Positions 45,704 to 55,600 of a stretch of 64,000 bases of DNA are shown in pieces. Position numbers and translations under genes: made by a program. Below the pieces are notes generated by a model. It did not search any database. It saw only the letters and a list, made by a program, of their open reading frames with translations, and was not told where the DNA came from. Within the stretch, counting starts at the first letter, position 1. Each line of letters begins with the position of its first letter. Origin of the DNA: Takashimella koratensis. Lineage: Eukaryota > Basidiomycota > Tremellomycetes > Trichosporonales > Tetragoniomycetaceae. The DNA lies in NCBI GenBank assembly GCA_003116875.1, contig BCKT01000001.1, positions 2,041,486 to 2,105,485 of the forward strand, written 5' to 3'.

Positions 45704-46153
45704 CTATTTAGTCTGCCACTGATTGCCTTTCCACTTGAAAGATTTGATAGTGGATGCCTGGAGAGTATCGTTCAAGGATGTATTGGTCGTTGAGTTAAAT
45801 TTGGGCACAGTGACCTTGACGATCTCACCGTCAGGCTTGGGGGCTCCTTCGTAAAGTGTGGGATCAAGGTCTTGGAATTCCGAAGTATTCCTGTCAACCT
45901 CAAGTACGTTAAACGACAATGGTGAACGAAGCCGATTGTTCACGAAATCTTTCACCGAGTTGATACGCGCGTTCTCATCCATTGTTGAATTTTTGGATAC
46001 AAAAGTCGCGCCATATCCATGTCTGATGGTCTCGTCGGGTCGGCCGGAAGCCTCAATGGCGAGGATGTTAGTCAAGTCATCGAGGTTCTCAACTATAATC
46101 GTTAGTTCATCGTCAAAGTCGGACGGAAAGGCAGTATTAGCGATGGAAACCAT
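45704..46153 (-). CDS. Array protein P9
   Basis: 149-residue intronless protein of unknown function, ATG at 46153 (MVSIANTAFPSDFDDE). Blocks: DFDDELTIIVENLDDLTNIL then AIEASGRPDETIRHGYGATF, close in layout to P10 and P11; LSFNVLEVDRNTSEFQDLD; and VKVTVPKFNSTTNTSLNDTL at the C-terminal end. It is followed by a short basic tail (KWKGNQWQTK). The 5' leader holds a perfect 23-bp tandem duplication and the promoter a TATAAAAG box. Confidence 0.83.
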   Translation of the reverse strand: MVSIANTAFPSDFDDELTIIVENLDDLTNILAIEASGRPDETIRHGYGATFVSKNSTMDENARINSVKDFVNNRLRSPLSFNVLEVDRNTSEFQDLDPTLYEGAPKPDGEIVKVTVPKFNSTTNTSLNDTLQASTIKSFKWKGNQWQTK

Positions 46154-46202
46154 TGTGCTCAGGAGTTAAATATCCTTGAAAGTTCAGGTAGAACCTGGGA
46201 AG

Positions 46203-46248
46203 AATTGAAGTGTGGAGGCGTGAAAAATTGAAGTGTGGAGGCGTGAAA
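46203..46248 (-). repeat. Perfect 23-bp tandem duplication in P9 leader
   Basis: Two identical 23-bp units at 46203-46225 and 46226-46248, beginning AATTGAAGTGTGG on the plus strand, between the TATA box and the ATG of P9. Perfect identity suggests a recent event. Confidence 0.95.
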
Positions 46249-46266
46249 GCATCGAGGCAGAGATAA

Positions 46267-46274
46267 CTTTTATA
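46267..46274 (-). promoter_or_regulatory. TATA box of P9 (TATAAAAG)
   Basis: Sense-strand TATAAAAG about 114 bp before the ATG; the spacing includes the 23-bp duplication, and without it the spacing would be about 91 bp, like the others. Confidence 0.6.
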
Positions 46275-46851
46275 TGTAGAGGGGCAATAGTGTTCGATAG
46301 GCTGTGAAAAGCGTTGAGAGAAAAAAAACTTCATGCATAATGGTTCATCAAGCGGAGTTTATGGAGTGAGTCTGGACCGCGACAGAGCTGTCGGTCATCG
46401 TTCCATTGAAGACAACCACTCAAAGGCTGTCAACTCGGGGTTTTCTTTGTCAAAGGAGAGCTGGAATTTCCGTTTGTTAGCATTGTCCAACTCGGCCCCC
46501 AATCAAGACATCTTTCAATCAGACATCATGAAGACTCAAATTTTCTGCTCCCGCGGTCGAGTTCTTCGGGTGAGTCTTTGGTCACGGGCTAGACATTTAC
46601 CTATCGTGCTTTCACGACGTCAAATCGCCTTTCCTTTAAAGCTTTCTGAGACCGCCGGAGAGAAAGTGAGCACTGGAAAGCAGCTGACGTATGGGGCTTT
46701 ATGCCATGACAACAACGCAGAGGAGAACATGGGCGCGGCTTTCCAGGTCTGCATGCATATCCGGATTCAGCTGAGACTACTCCAAGTGCTGGGGCGACCA
46801 CCCAATCGCATCCCTCTCAACATACCGATCAAGCCTCCTCTCGACAACGAC

Positions 46852-47301
46852 TCAAGTTTTAGGGCGAAACTCATACAAGATCGAACAAGCTTCGACTGCA
46901 TCCTTCAATGTTTTGTTCCCTGTTGACACCGATGGAACCTGGATATTGCATAGCGTAGCCCTTCCCCGCCGTTCACCCTCGCTCTTGACTCTGGTCAACC
47001 TAAAGGCACTTAAATCTGAGGTAACCGTTTGGCAAATATACACGTTGAACGAAGGGGTTTCATTGAAGTCGGTGAGGATGAAACTTTGGATCTGAGACAA
47101 GCGAGCTTCATGGGCCTCGGCAGACGACTTGAAGTACGTACAGAAGCCAGAGCGCATATCCGTATCGAGCGAGTCACATGGGGGATCGATGGCTACGATT
47201 CTGGTGACTTTGCCGCTACCGACAAAATTGACGATGAAAGACCGCTGAGAATCGAAATCACTGGTCCGTTTAGGTAGAGTATCAGCTGTAATTTGGGACA
47301 T
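46852..47301 (-). CDS. Array protein P10
   Basis: 149-residue intronless protein of unknown function, ATG at 47301 (MSQITADTLP), chosen because it aligns with P11 and P7 and follows a TATA-like box. It is the closest relative of P11: SDFDSQRSFIVNFVGSGKVT then RIVAIDPPCDSLDTDMRSGF and CTYFKSS; SFNVYICQTVTSDLSAF; VPSVSTGNKTLKDAVEACS. It ends in ILYEFRPKT. No signal peptide or membrane helix. Confidence 0.85.
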   Translation of the reverse strand: MSQITADTLPKRTSDFDSQRSFIVNFVGSGKVTRIVAIDPPCDSLDTDMRSGFCTYFKSSAEAHEARLSQIQSFILTDFNETPSFNVYICQTVTSDLSAFRLTRVKSEGERRGRATLCNIQVPSVSTGNKTLKDAVEACSILYEFRPKT

Positions 47302-47373
47302 GATGATAGCTGAGGTCAAGCAAATCGTGCAGTAATTGTATTGGTGCTGATGAGGGGTGAAACGGTTTGGTGC

Positions 47374-47385
47374 TAAATATTTAAA
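47374..47385 (-). promoter_or_regulatory. TATA-like box of P10 (TTTAAATATTTA)
   Basis: Sense-strand TTTAAATATTTA about 73 bp before the ATG. Confidence 0.5.
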
Positions 47386-47962
47386 TGGAGACATGATACC
47401 GGCCAACTCGAGTGAAAAGGTAAATGAGTGTGTTTTGCTGTGGTGGAGGGGAAAGGGGGAAGGCGCATTGCTGAGACGAGAGGCAGCGTTGCTGTCGGTG
47501 TACCAAAGCGAACGAAGGCGCGCGTCTCTGGCCATTATACCTGAAACCTCCAGCGCCTCTGCTACGGACACTGAAACATACGTAAAGCGGCGGACTACGA
47601 GCTCCTTTGAAGCCCGCGTATCTCTCACAGTCCAGTCTATCTTATGTCTCTGTCAGGGGGTGTCCAAAGAAAGGAGTCATTATCAGAGCAAATGTCGAGG
47701 CGTGGAGTTTTCGTGCTATATCCAACCTCTGGGAATTTCTAGCACATTCATAACCTTTCTGCGCGATTCCATGTATACCAAGTGCAATACCCACCCCTTA
47801 GAGGATCCAAGAGATACAGGCTCAGTATCTGGCAGAGCGAGCACACTCAGGAATGCATGCGAGGGTACAAGGCTGTCACCATTTTTGCCTGTCTGCATAA
47901 CCTCTTCGTCACGTCAACACTCTTTCACCTCAGCAAACGCGTACTGAACCGGATACTGATCC

Positions 47963-48388
47963 CTATTCTAGGCGATATTGAGTTGCGCTTGAGCACGATT
48001 CAATGGCTTCCTTTAATCTCACTTTGGTTGACAGCGAGGACGGGACAGTGAAGCGTTCAGTACCTCCAGGGGTGGTCGGCGTCTCATCGACTTTGGTCAT
48101 TATGAACGCCTTGATTTCGGATGTCACTTCCTTACACACGTAGACGTTGAAAAGCTTGGTGTCCTTGTAGTTCGTACTAATGTACTTGACAGCCTCTGTC
48201 AAGCGGTCTTCGGCTGAAAGTCCGTACGTTCTGAAATCGGTACAAAAGCCCGTTCGTAATTCAGTATCGGGATTCTCAGGAGGTTCGAAAGCGACAAGCT
48301 TGGTAATATCGCTTTCCCCAGAGAAACTGAGGATGTACGACCTTTGGCCGTCGAAGTCGTAGATCCCGGGTTTCGTTTCAGTCGCCAT
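47963..48388 (-). CDS. Array protein P11
   Basis: 141-residue intronless protein of unknown function, ATG at 48388 (MATETKPGIYDFDG). It gives the clearest view of the family: YDFDGQRSYILSFSGESDIT, KLVAFEPPENPDTELRTGFC and TDFRTYG (block one); a charged helix EDRLTEAVKYISTNYKD; LFNVYVCKEVTSEIKAF (block two); and ERFTVPSSLSTKVRLKEAIE with SCSS (second-subgroup end). It closes the array on the right; beyond it the conserved genes resume. Confidence 0.85.
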   Translation of the reverse strand: MATETKPGIYDFDGQRSYILSFSGESDITKLVAFEPPENPDTELRTGFCTDFRTYGLSAEDRLTEAVKYISTNYKDTKLFNVYVCKEVTSEIKAFIMTKVDETPTTPGGTERFTVPSSLSTKVRLKEAIESCSSATQYRLE

Positions 48389-48481
48389 ATTTGTCTTGGT
48401 AGTGTCATAGTTCTGGTATGGTGTGGTGTAAGTCAAATTTTGAGTGAAGTTGGGGAAAGAAAACTATAGGTCACCCTCCAG

Positions 48482-48490
48482 CATATAATA
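48482..48490 (-). promoter_or_regulatory. TATA-like box of P11 (TATTATATG)
   Basis: Sense-strand TATTATATG about 94 bp before the ATG. Confidence 0.5.
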
Positions 48491-49334
48491 TCGTCGCTCG
48501 ACTAGTACAATCCGAGAGACAGCTCTCGAAACCTGAAGTGAAAGGAGGAGAGCGAGTCGAGGATACACACTCTCTCTGGTTCACGAAACTAGACAAAGGC
48601 CCTCCTCACCCGCGACACTTGCATGGAAGGTAGAGGACAGAAAAGTCCAGCTAGCTATAAGAATGGTCCGTGAGGATTTTTGCACCAGTTGAAACCGCCA
48701 GAAGGCCACGAACTGGGAAGCGTCACACTAAAGGAGTGAGTGCTCTGAGTGGACGCAATTGGCCGCCACCCTAAACATACGGCGGGGTGGTAGAGCGGCG
48801 AACGATTTGGGGTAAGTCCAGGCTCGGGAGCGCCTTTGAACCCAGCCATGCTCAGTTATGCCGCAGTTGGGTAATGGAAAGGAATCCCGCGGTCGACATC
48901 GAGAGCGAGAGCAGAGACGTGAGAGTCAACATGAGAGGCATACGGCGACATAAGTATCCTTTCATGTGGCGCAAAGAGACCGAGAAAGCCACATCGAGCG
49001 CGGGCCGTGGGCAGGTGAATAGTCCGCCCACGTCTCGCTCCCTTGCCCACACCTTAGCCCGATCGTTAGGGTAGTATGCCATGGGACGAATGCATAGTGA
49101 CATGCGTCCAAATCAAGAGAAACAAATGGGCAGGGGACACAGCATGGACAACGCAAGAAGTGGTAGGATAAGATTATCGGGCGGTAGAGGGGTCTCGGTA
49201 GTGGGTAGTTGGGGATGAGTACGCGGACAACATGAAACAATGGTATGACAGCAGGTGGTGCGGATGGCGGTAGGGTTGATGATGAAGATGAGACCAGGGG
49301 TCGCAAGTGCAGATAGGTTTGGTCAAACCGACGG
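48491..49334. other. Intergenic region between P11 and the SAP30-like gene
   Basis: About 0.85 kb marking the right border of the array: promoter side of P11, then the 3' flank of the SAP30-like gene. No convincing gene or tRNA was seen. Confidence 0.5.
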
Positions 49335-50676
49335 CTAGGTGAATGGCGCGGGGTTTGGGTTGTAAACACGCAACAGTCGTCCTGGATCGACGTATATTAG
49401 CCACACACACTCCTCTCCCTAGGCCAGGCACGAAACCCACAACAGCAAAAAATACTCACCATGCCCAACCTTGTTCTTGTACAAGAAATTCACGATCGTC
49501 TCCGACTCCTTGTTTTGACCTCCACCCAGCCCCTTGATCCAATGTGCGTTTGCCTTCTCCGCCAGTACGGCGCGGGCAGCATGGACGTCGGAGAGGGTCA
49601 TGATCTCTTGCTTCCTTGGTGGCGGGGTAGGGGTGCGTTGTTTCCGCATGGGCGCGGTCTTGGACCGAGTAGTGGGCGGGGCATTGTGCTCCTCCTCCTG
49701 CGCATCAGCGGCCATCGTGTCGTCAGTCACAGCGGTGGAGGCGGTCACAGGTGGTTTGGCTCCATCGGTGGGCACAGGGTCGAGTGCCATAGGCTCGGCG
49801 ACTGGGGCCGGGTCTTCCGAAGTCGGGACGGCAGAGGTACTTGTTGTGGTAGGCGCAGCCGGGTTGGAGGTGGAGGTGGGCAATGAAGGGTCGGTGTCGA
49901 GCTTGGGAGAGCCTTTTGACTTGGGAGACCCGCTGGTGACAGGTGGTGGGGCGATCGAGTACAGCTCGCTCGCTGGATACGGGTGTTAGCGGAGGCAAAA
50001 GACGAAAACAAATATTACGAGAGGTACGAAAACAAGCAATGAAGATGGGAGTGAAGAAATGAAAAGTTGAGTATGAATGTGCGATGGCAAGGTGCCTGTT
50101 TGTGTACGTACGTGCGATACATGGCTCCTCTGACCATGGCGAGACGTCCCACTTGGGTAACAGGTCGTGGACCTCTAGGTATCGGTAGAGTGTTTCGACG
50201 GGTAAATCCAAAAAGTTGATCTGCACACAACGGCCGGAGACAAGGTTTGGCCAGATATCAGCCCATCAGCGTTGCCATGTACCCTACCCACACACTGTAC
50301 TCACCTTGGTCTTGACGTCTGCTGGCTCGCTCCACTCCTCTTCACGCCCCTTGACCATGCCTACCCCAAACGACGGCCTACCACCTGCTCCACCTTTCCC
50401 TCCTGCTGTCTCTTTCCCGTCACTCGCGACACTGTCGGGGCCTACGCTGCCCTCCGGTTTCCGCCGCTTCGCGCGCGGCTGACCAGTCCCTGTCCCTGTT
50501 GCCCCAGAACCGGACGCAGCGTTGGCCGCAGAGGTCGAGGCGGATGCGGGGACAGAGGCGGATGCAACGGCAGCCGAGGTGCTGGCGCCGTTTGCGGTCG
50601 CTGATTGCCGGGGCCGCTTAAGGGTGGGTGGAGGCATGTTACTCGGGGTAGGCGAAGGCGCTTCTGGTCCCGCCAT
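49335..50676 (-). CDS. SAP30-like protein (putative Sin3-HDAC complex subunit)
   Basis: Five exons: 50676-50305, 50220-50112, 49972-49460, and a last short exon from 49381 to the stop at 49335-49337 (the fifth border may be absorbed; four coding exons are certain enough). The first exon encodes a disordered, Ala/Ser-rich basic region. Two halves of what looks like the Sin3-binding SAP30 domain follow: INFLDLPVETLYRYLEVHDL with LPKWDVSPW, then DVHAARAVLAEKANAHWIKG and ESETIVNFLYKNKVGHGRLL ending in RVYNPNPAPFT. Between them is a disordered insertion of about 110 residues rich in Pro/Thr/Ala. SAP30 bridges Sin3 to the Rpd3 deacetylase. The match is to the general pattern, so the name is tentative. 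Confidence 0.6.
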
Positions 50677-51092
50677 TATGATATGAGTACGCGGGTGAGG
50701 ACAAGAGAGGGAGGGGAGGGGCGGATGGGTGTGCTGCGTCGATGCTGTCTAAGTCGATGGCGAGGGTGGGGGTGGGGGTGATGGGCAAGAGTAATGTTGC
50801 AGAGTGGAGAGTGGTCGTGTACGCTGGTGGTGCTCGAGGGTGGAGGTCGCCCAGTTTGGCCCCTTTTCTTTTCCCTGGGACGGGCCCGCAAAAGGGGGGG
50901 ATCATTCAAACACACCGTTTGTTTGCGTCCTTAGCCGATGAAAACCGGCATATCACGTGCAGACCATTCCTCCGGCTGACGTAATCGGGGTCAATCTACA
51001 ATTTTGCGATTGTTGCCACCTAGCAAGGTGTCGATCAACTCTCAGAGAGACGCCGTCGTCTTCGGTTCACCACTCATCCATCCATCTTCACC
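50677..51092. promoter_or_regulatory. Bidirectional promoter SAP30-like gene/FCF1
   Basis: 416 bp between divergent ATGs. It contains a CACGTG palindrome near 50955, a site type bound by bHLH factors. Confidence 0.5.
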
Positions 51093-52394
51093 ATGGTGCG
51101 TATCCGTCACAGCTTTGTCCTCCTTTTCCTTTGACTCAAGCTGACCGCTCGCCTCACAGGGCAAGGCGCAAAAGACGAGAAAGTTTGCTGCGGTCAAGCG
51201 CATGCTCAAGCCAAGCGACCCAAGATTGTCAGTCCAGCTTCTACCTTCTGACCTCCTTGACATCCCTTCCATGGCCTTGGCTCTTGGTTGCATGCTGACT
51301 TTGTCCGTGGTCTTGAACAGAAAAGACAACGTTCAGAAGGCTGCAAAGAAGGCGGAGAAAGAAAAGGCCGCCGAGGAGAAGCGACAAGTGTGAGTCTGGA
51401 GTGCACCTCCACCTACCAATTGCTTCTCGTTTTGTTGGTTCATTGTTGACAACCCTTCAGAGCTCAAGTATCTTCTTCGTAAGTCGCATATAGCTTCATT
51501 CTGTGCATCCCTAGACTGAGCTCACCAGCGCCTCAGCCTTTTCTTGTCTCATAACACCGATCTCGGTCCACCTTACCGTATCCTTGTCGATACCAACTTT
51601 ATCAACTTCTCAATCCAGAACAAGATTGAGCTTGTGCAAGGGATGATGGACTGTCTGATGGCCAAGTGTGAGTATCGGCTAGGAGCTGGTCGGAGATCAT
51701 CAGCCGAGGGTTGGACAATCTTCTGGGCTGGAAGATCGATGTTGACGATCTGCAGGTATCCCTACAATCACTGATTGCGTCTTGGCGGAGTTGGAGAAGC
51801 TTGGCTCTAAGTATCGGTTAGCGCTGAAGTGAGTGATTGACTACAGCTGCAAATTTCCGTATGTCGCAGCTGCTAACGCTCTACAGGATCGCCAAAGACC
51901 CTCGTTTCGACCGCTTGCACTGCGACCGTATGTTTTGCATTTCGGCATAACTCTGCTGCCGCTGTCAACTCCCTATACGAGCACACAGCTGATGTTCTCA
52001 CAGATAGCGGAACGTACGCCGACGACTGCCTTGTGCAGCGGGTGACTTCGCACAAGTGCTACATCGTTGCGACTGTGCGTACCACTTCCCTTTCTCTCCT
52101 CTCTTCCCCCGTCCAATTACAACCTCGCATTGATTCTTCCCATCTTTTCTCGCTGTATGGAACGAGTACTTCCGACTAACCATCGCTCGTTGATACAGTG
52201 TGACCGAGACCTGCGACGGCGGATCCGTAAGGTGCCCGGTGTGCCATTGATGTACGTCGTCAAGCATCGATACCAGATTGAGCGTCTGCCAGAGTGAGTC
52301 CCCTCGTTCGACCTTACAATACCCCATCCTGAGGCCAGCCATGACTTTACGCCGAGGCTGACAATTTTTTAGTGGTGGTGCGTCGTTCATCTGA
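51093..52394 (+). CDS. FCF1: rRNA-processing PIN-domain nuclease FCF1/UTP24
   Basis: Small-subunit processome endonuclease acting in early pre-18S rRNA cleavage in the nucleolus. Ten coding exons: 51093-51095, 51160-51227, 51321-51389, 51461-51478, 51537-51667, 51756-51828, 51887-51927, 52004-52074, 52199-52293 and 52373-52394; 196 residues against 189 in yeast. The first exon is only the ATG and the fourth is 18 nt. The N-terminus GKAQKTRKFAAVKRMLKPSD is followed by a basic helix, then the PIN domain: PPYRILVDTNFINFSIQNK (catalytic Asp), CIPTITDCVLAELEKLG, DDCLVQRVTSHKCYIVAT and CDRDLRRRIRKVPGVPLMYV. The end, HRYQIERLPDGGAPSFI, is typical. All junctions keep frame. Confidence 0.96.
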
Positions 52395-52678
52395 TCTCGG
52401 TCTCTTTTCGGTTCCTATGTTCCCACGGTCCCCTATGTTGGGCACTTCACGTTATGTTCCTTCACTCCATTCACAGACTTTTGTATACATTGCATGTACG
52501 CTTACAAGACCCCAAGAGATACGGTACAGAATCTATTCCACATGGTCAAGCTGGGGCAAAGCAAAGGATTGATCAAGAACGGTATTGTCACAATGAGCAC
52601 TCTTCTCTTCTATCCACCTCAAAGCATACTCTGTAGCGTATTATCAGTATCCTGATTGTCTATTGCTTCGGCTCAAAG

Positions 52679-55600
52679 CTAGGGACTAACTGCCAGAACG
52701 TCCGTTGCAAACGGCTTGCGATCCATCACCTTCCCCACACCTCCTCCTCTCGTCAACTCATTCTCATCCTCCCCTCCCACTCGGCTCCCTCGTCCCAATG
52801 TGGACGGCAGCCCCACCGGCCCATGCAAAAAATGCGCGTCCACCGGTAACTGCTTTATCCATTTCTTTTCCTCCATGAGTTGGAAAAACCCCTTGAGGAG
52901 GTTATCACCTTGCAGTGTTCGCCTAGACCCAAAGATGACGAGTTTCTTCTTGGCTCTCGTGAATGAGACGTTGATTCGTCGCCAGTCTCGCAGTAGGTCA
53001 CCGATCTGGACAAGGTCTATCAGTATACGCTACCCCACATACCTCTCCCAGCCGGTCCCAACAGTCTCGACAATGGCCACCACTTACATAGCCTGAATAG
53101 TTCGATCGAACCAACGAAATCAAAACGCAGTCTTTATCCCTCCCCTGACTCTTATCGGCAGTCAAAATCTCAACCTTGGGCAAGGGTTTGAACATCCCGG
53201 CCAACAACTTGATCTGTTGTCTGTAAGGTGTGATGACTGCCATTTGGTTCTCATTGACACCGCAAGCGTTGAGCGCGTTGGCGAGCTGCGAGATGGTCAG
53301 CTTCCTGACTCCACGAGAGGGAGGACATGTAAGAGCAGAGAAAAACGGGTAGTGCAAGACAACGTACCTGCCACACTAGCTGCGCCTCGATTTCGTTTTG
53401 CACCAATCCGCCATGCGTCGTGTCCCGCGCAGGGACGAGATCCGTATCAACGAAGACTGCTTTGACACTGATCCCACATCAGCGCGGTTCCTCTTCCCTA
53501 CCTTCTATTTTGTACACACTCACTCTTCATCAAGCAGCTCTTGCAACCAACACCGCCCTCCACACTCTGAGCCAGGGTGTATATCCGCACACATTTTGTG
53601 ATCCGACAACACCAGAGCCTGTTTCGCGACTTTTTCGGACCCGCACTTGAGCCTGTCTTGGTAGATCAGGCGGTTGGAGAGGAGCATGATGTCCTCGTTC
53701 ATGCGGTACTGGTGTGAGAGGTCGGATACTGCGGCCGGGTGAGCATCGGATAACAATCGGAAGAGTGAGACGTCAAGACCGCCTCGGCGAGCGTCGGCGT
53801 TCTTCACCTGTGATGTGATACGTGGTCAGCTAGGGCTGGAAGGACAGAACGAAGGAAAATACCACCTACAATCGGTGGAAGCTGGAAGTGGTCGCCGACG
53901 AGAACAAACTTGTCCGCCATCCTCAAAGGTCCTAGACACGTCGGCAACGTGATCTGGGACGCCTCATCGACGATGCAATAGTCAAACTTGCGTCGATGAA
54001 ACAGGGGGCTATAAATCAAGTGGTCAATTCCCATTCATCCCACCTACCACCCAAAACACACGACTTACTTGTCCATTGCGAGACACGTTGCTGCGACGAC
54101 TGGTGGGCCCATCAACCTTGCGTTCATTTGATCCGATCCCGTCGACGGTCCGAGCGCCTCCAACGTCAGATGCTGTACATCCGGGTGCACTTTATCCACG
54201 TTCCCCAACCTCAACATAGGGAAATCCGCACCGAGCAACTTCATGAGGATCGTATCTACCGCACTGTGCGTGTAACTTGAGAGCAACACAGTTTTGCCTT
54301 TTGCTACGAGGGCTTTGATGATTTCGGCGATTGTCGTGGTCTTGCCTGTTCCGGGCATACCGAGGATCAAGGCGTAGTCTTCCGCAGCCATCACAGCGTG
54401 CATAGCGTGTCGTTGGTCCGAATTGAGAGACGAGGGGACCTCATGGTCCGCTAAGACAAGGGACGTGTCGAACCGAGGTGCTTCGAGGTCGACGATGAGT
54501 CGACGCCGAGTCGAATCGCCATCACGAAGGAACAGCTGGGCGAGATTTCCTCTCATCCGCATGATCCCACTGGCCATCTCGTCCTTGTCGATCCTGAAAA
54601 CGATCGCCGCGCCGTCCTCCTGCGTCCCAGCCCGCGCCACAAGGGTCAATACCTCGACGCCCTCCGGAGCCGAGGCAGGGACTGGGGCAGTCGCGTGGCG
54701 TCGACCAGTTCGCGCAAGCAAGGCTTTCACATCTATCACATAGGTGACTGCGACAGTCACTTGTGTCGGTGTGAGGTCAGTGACGAAACCACGGGAGAGG
54801 CAGAGTAGGTCGGGCTCAATAGAGAGTGAGACGGGGTCGCCTTTGGCTATATGACCTGCGAGTAGTGAACCGTGTTGGCTGCTGGATCCAGAGGCTCGGA
54901 CAAAGGTGTAGCTGTGTCGATGGATCTTGGCCATGGACTTGCCCAGGTCATTGGAATACGACTCGATCACCATGTCGCTGAAACAGCTGAGAAGAGTCAG
55001 CAATCACTCCCAATATTTCAAAGGAGGCGAAAAGGGCAGGGTTATCAAAGCAGCCCCAACTTACCGGCCATGTTTCTCTCGCTCCTTGGCGATCATCGTC
55101 CACAGCTGCGACCTGAACTTATCGATATCTTGCTCTTCGACGGTCAACAGCGCCTCCCATTTCTTGAAAAACTCGACATCTCGTTGGCTCATATGCCCCG
55201 TTTTATCTTCATACACCTCAGCAAGTGGATCGTCCTCTTCCACCTCAACTCGGTCTACTGCCTGTGGTAGGATCAGCTCCTACCGTTCACAAAACGTCGC
55301 AGCGAACAAGATCGCTCACCTTTCGGTACAGCATACAAGCGTCAACCGCATAACAGTTTTTGCACTCTCGACTGTTCTCAATTGTCGGCGGTAGGAAATG
55401 AGAATCTTCGATATCGGTCAATGTCGGGGTCGGGGTGGGCTGCAATGATCGTTTGTGGGATAACCGATGTGCTAATTCGTTTCTTGCAAATATCAAGGCG
55501 CGAATCTCATTGCTCTTTGCTTCCACACGGAGTATCGAGTCCAATTGCGAATAGTAAAGTAAACCCGCGGGCACGGGAACACCTATATTCACCACCGGGA

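Noticed and set aside
48780..48850. tRNA-like GGGGTGGTAGAGCGG
   Set aside because: D-loop-like word only; no T-loop consensus and no acceptor stem pairing.
51833..52045. Open frame starting at 51833 inside FCF1
   Set aside because: It starts with GTG and runs across FCF1 introns; it is a shadow of the real gene.
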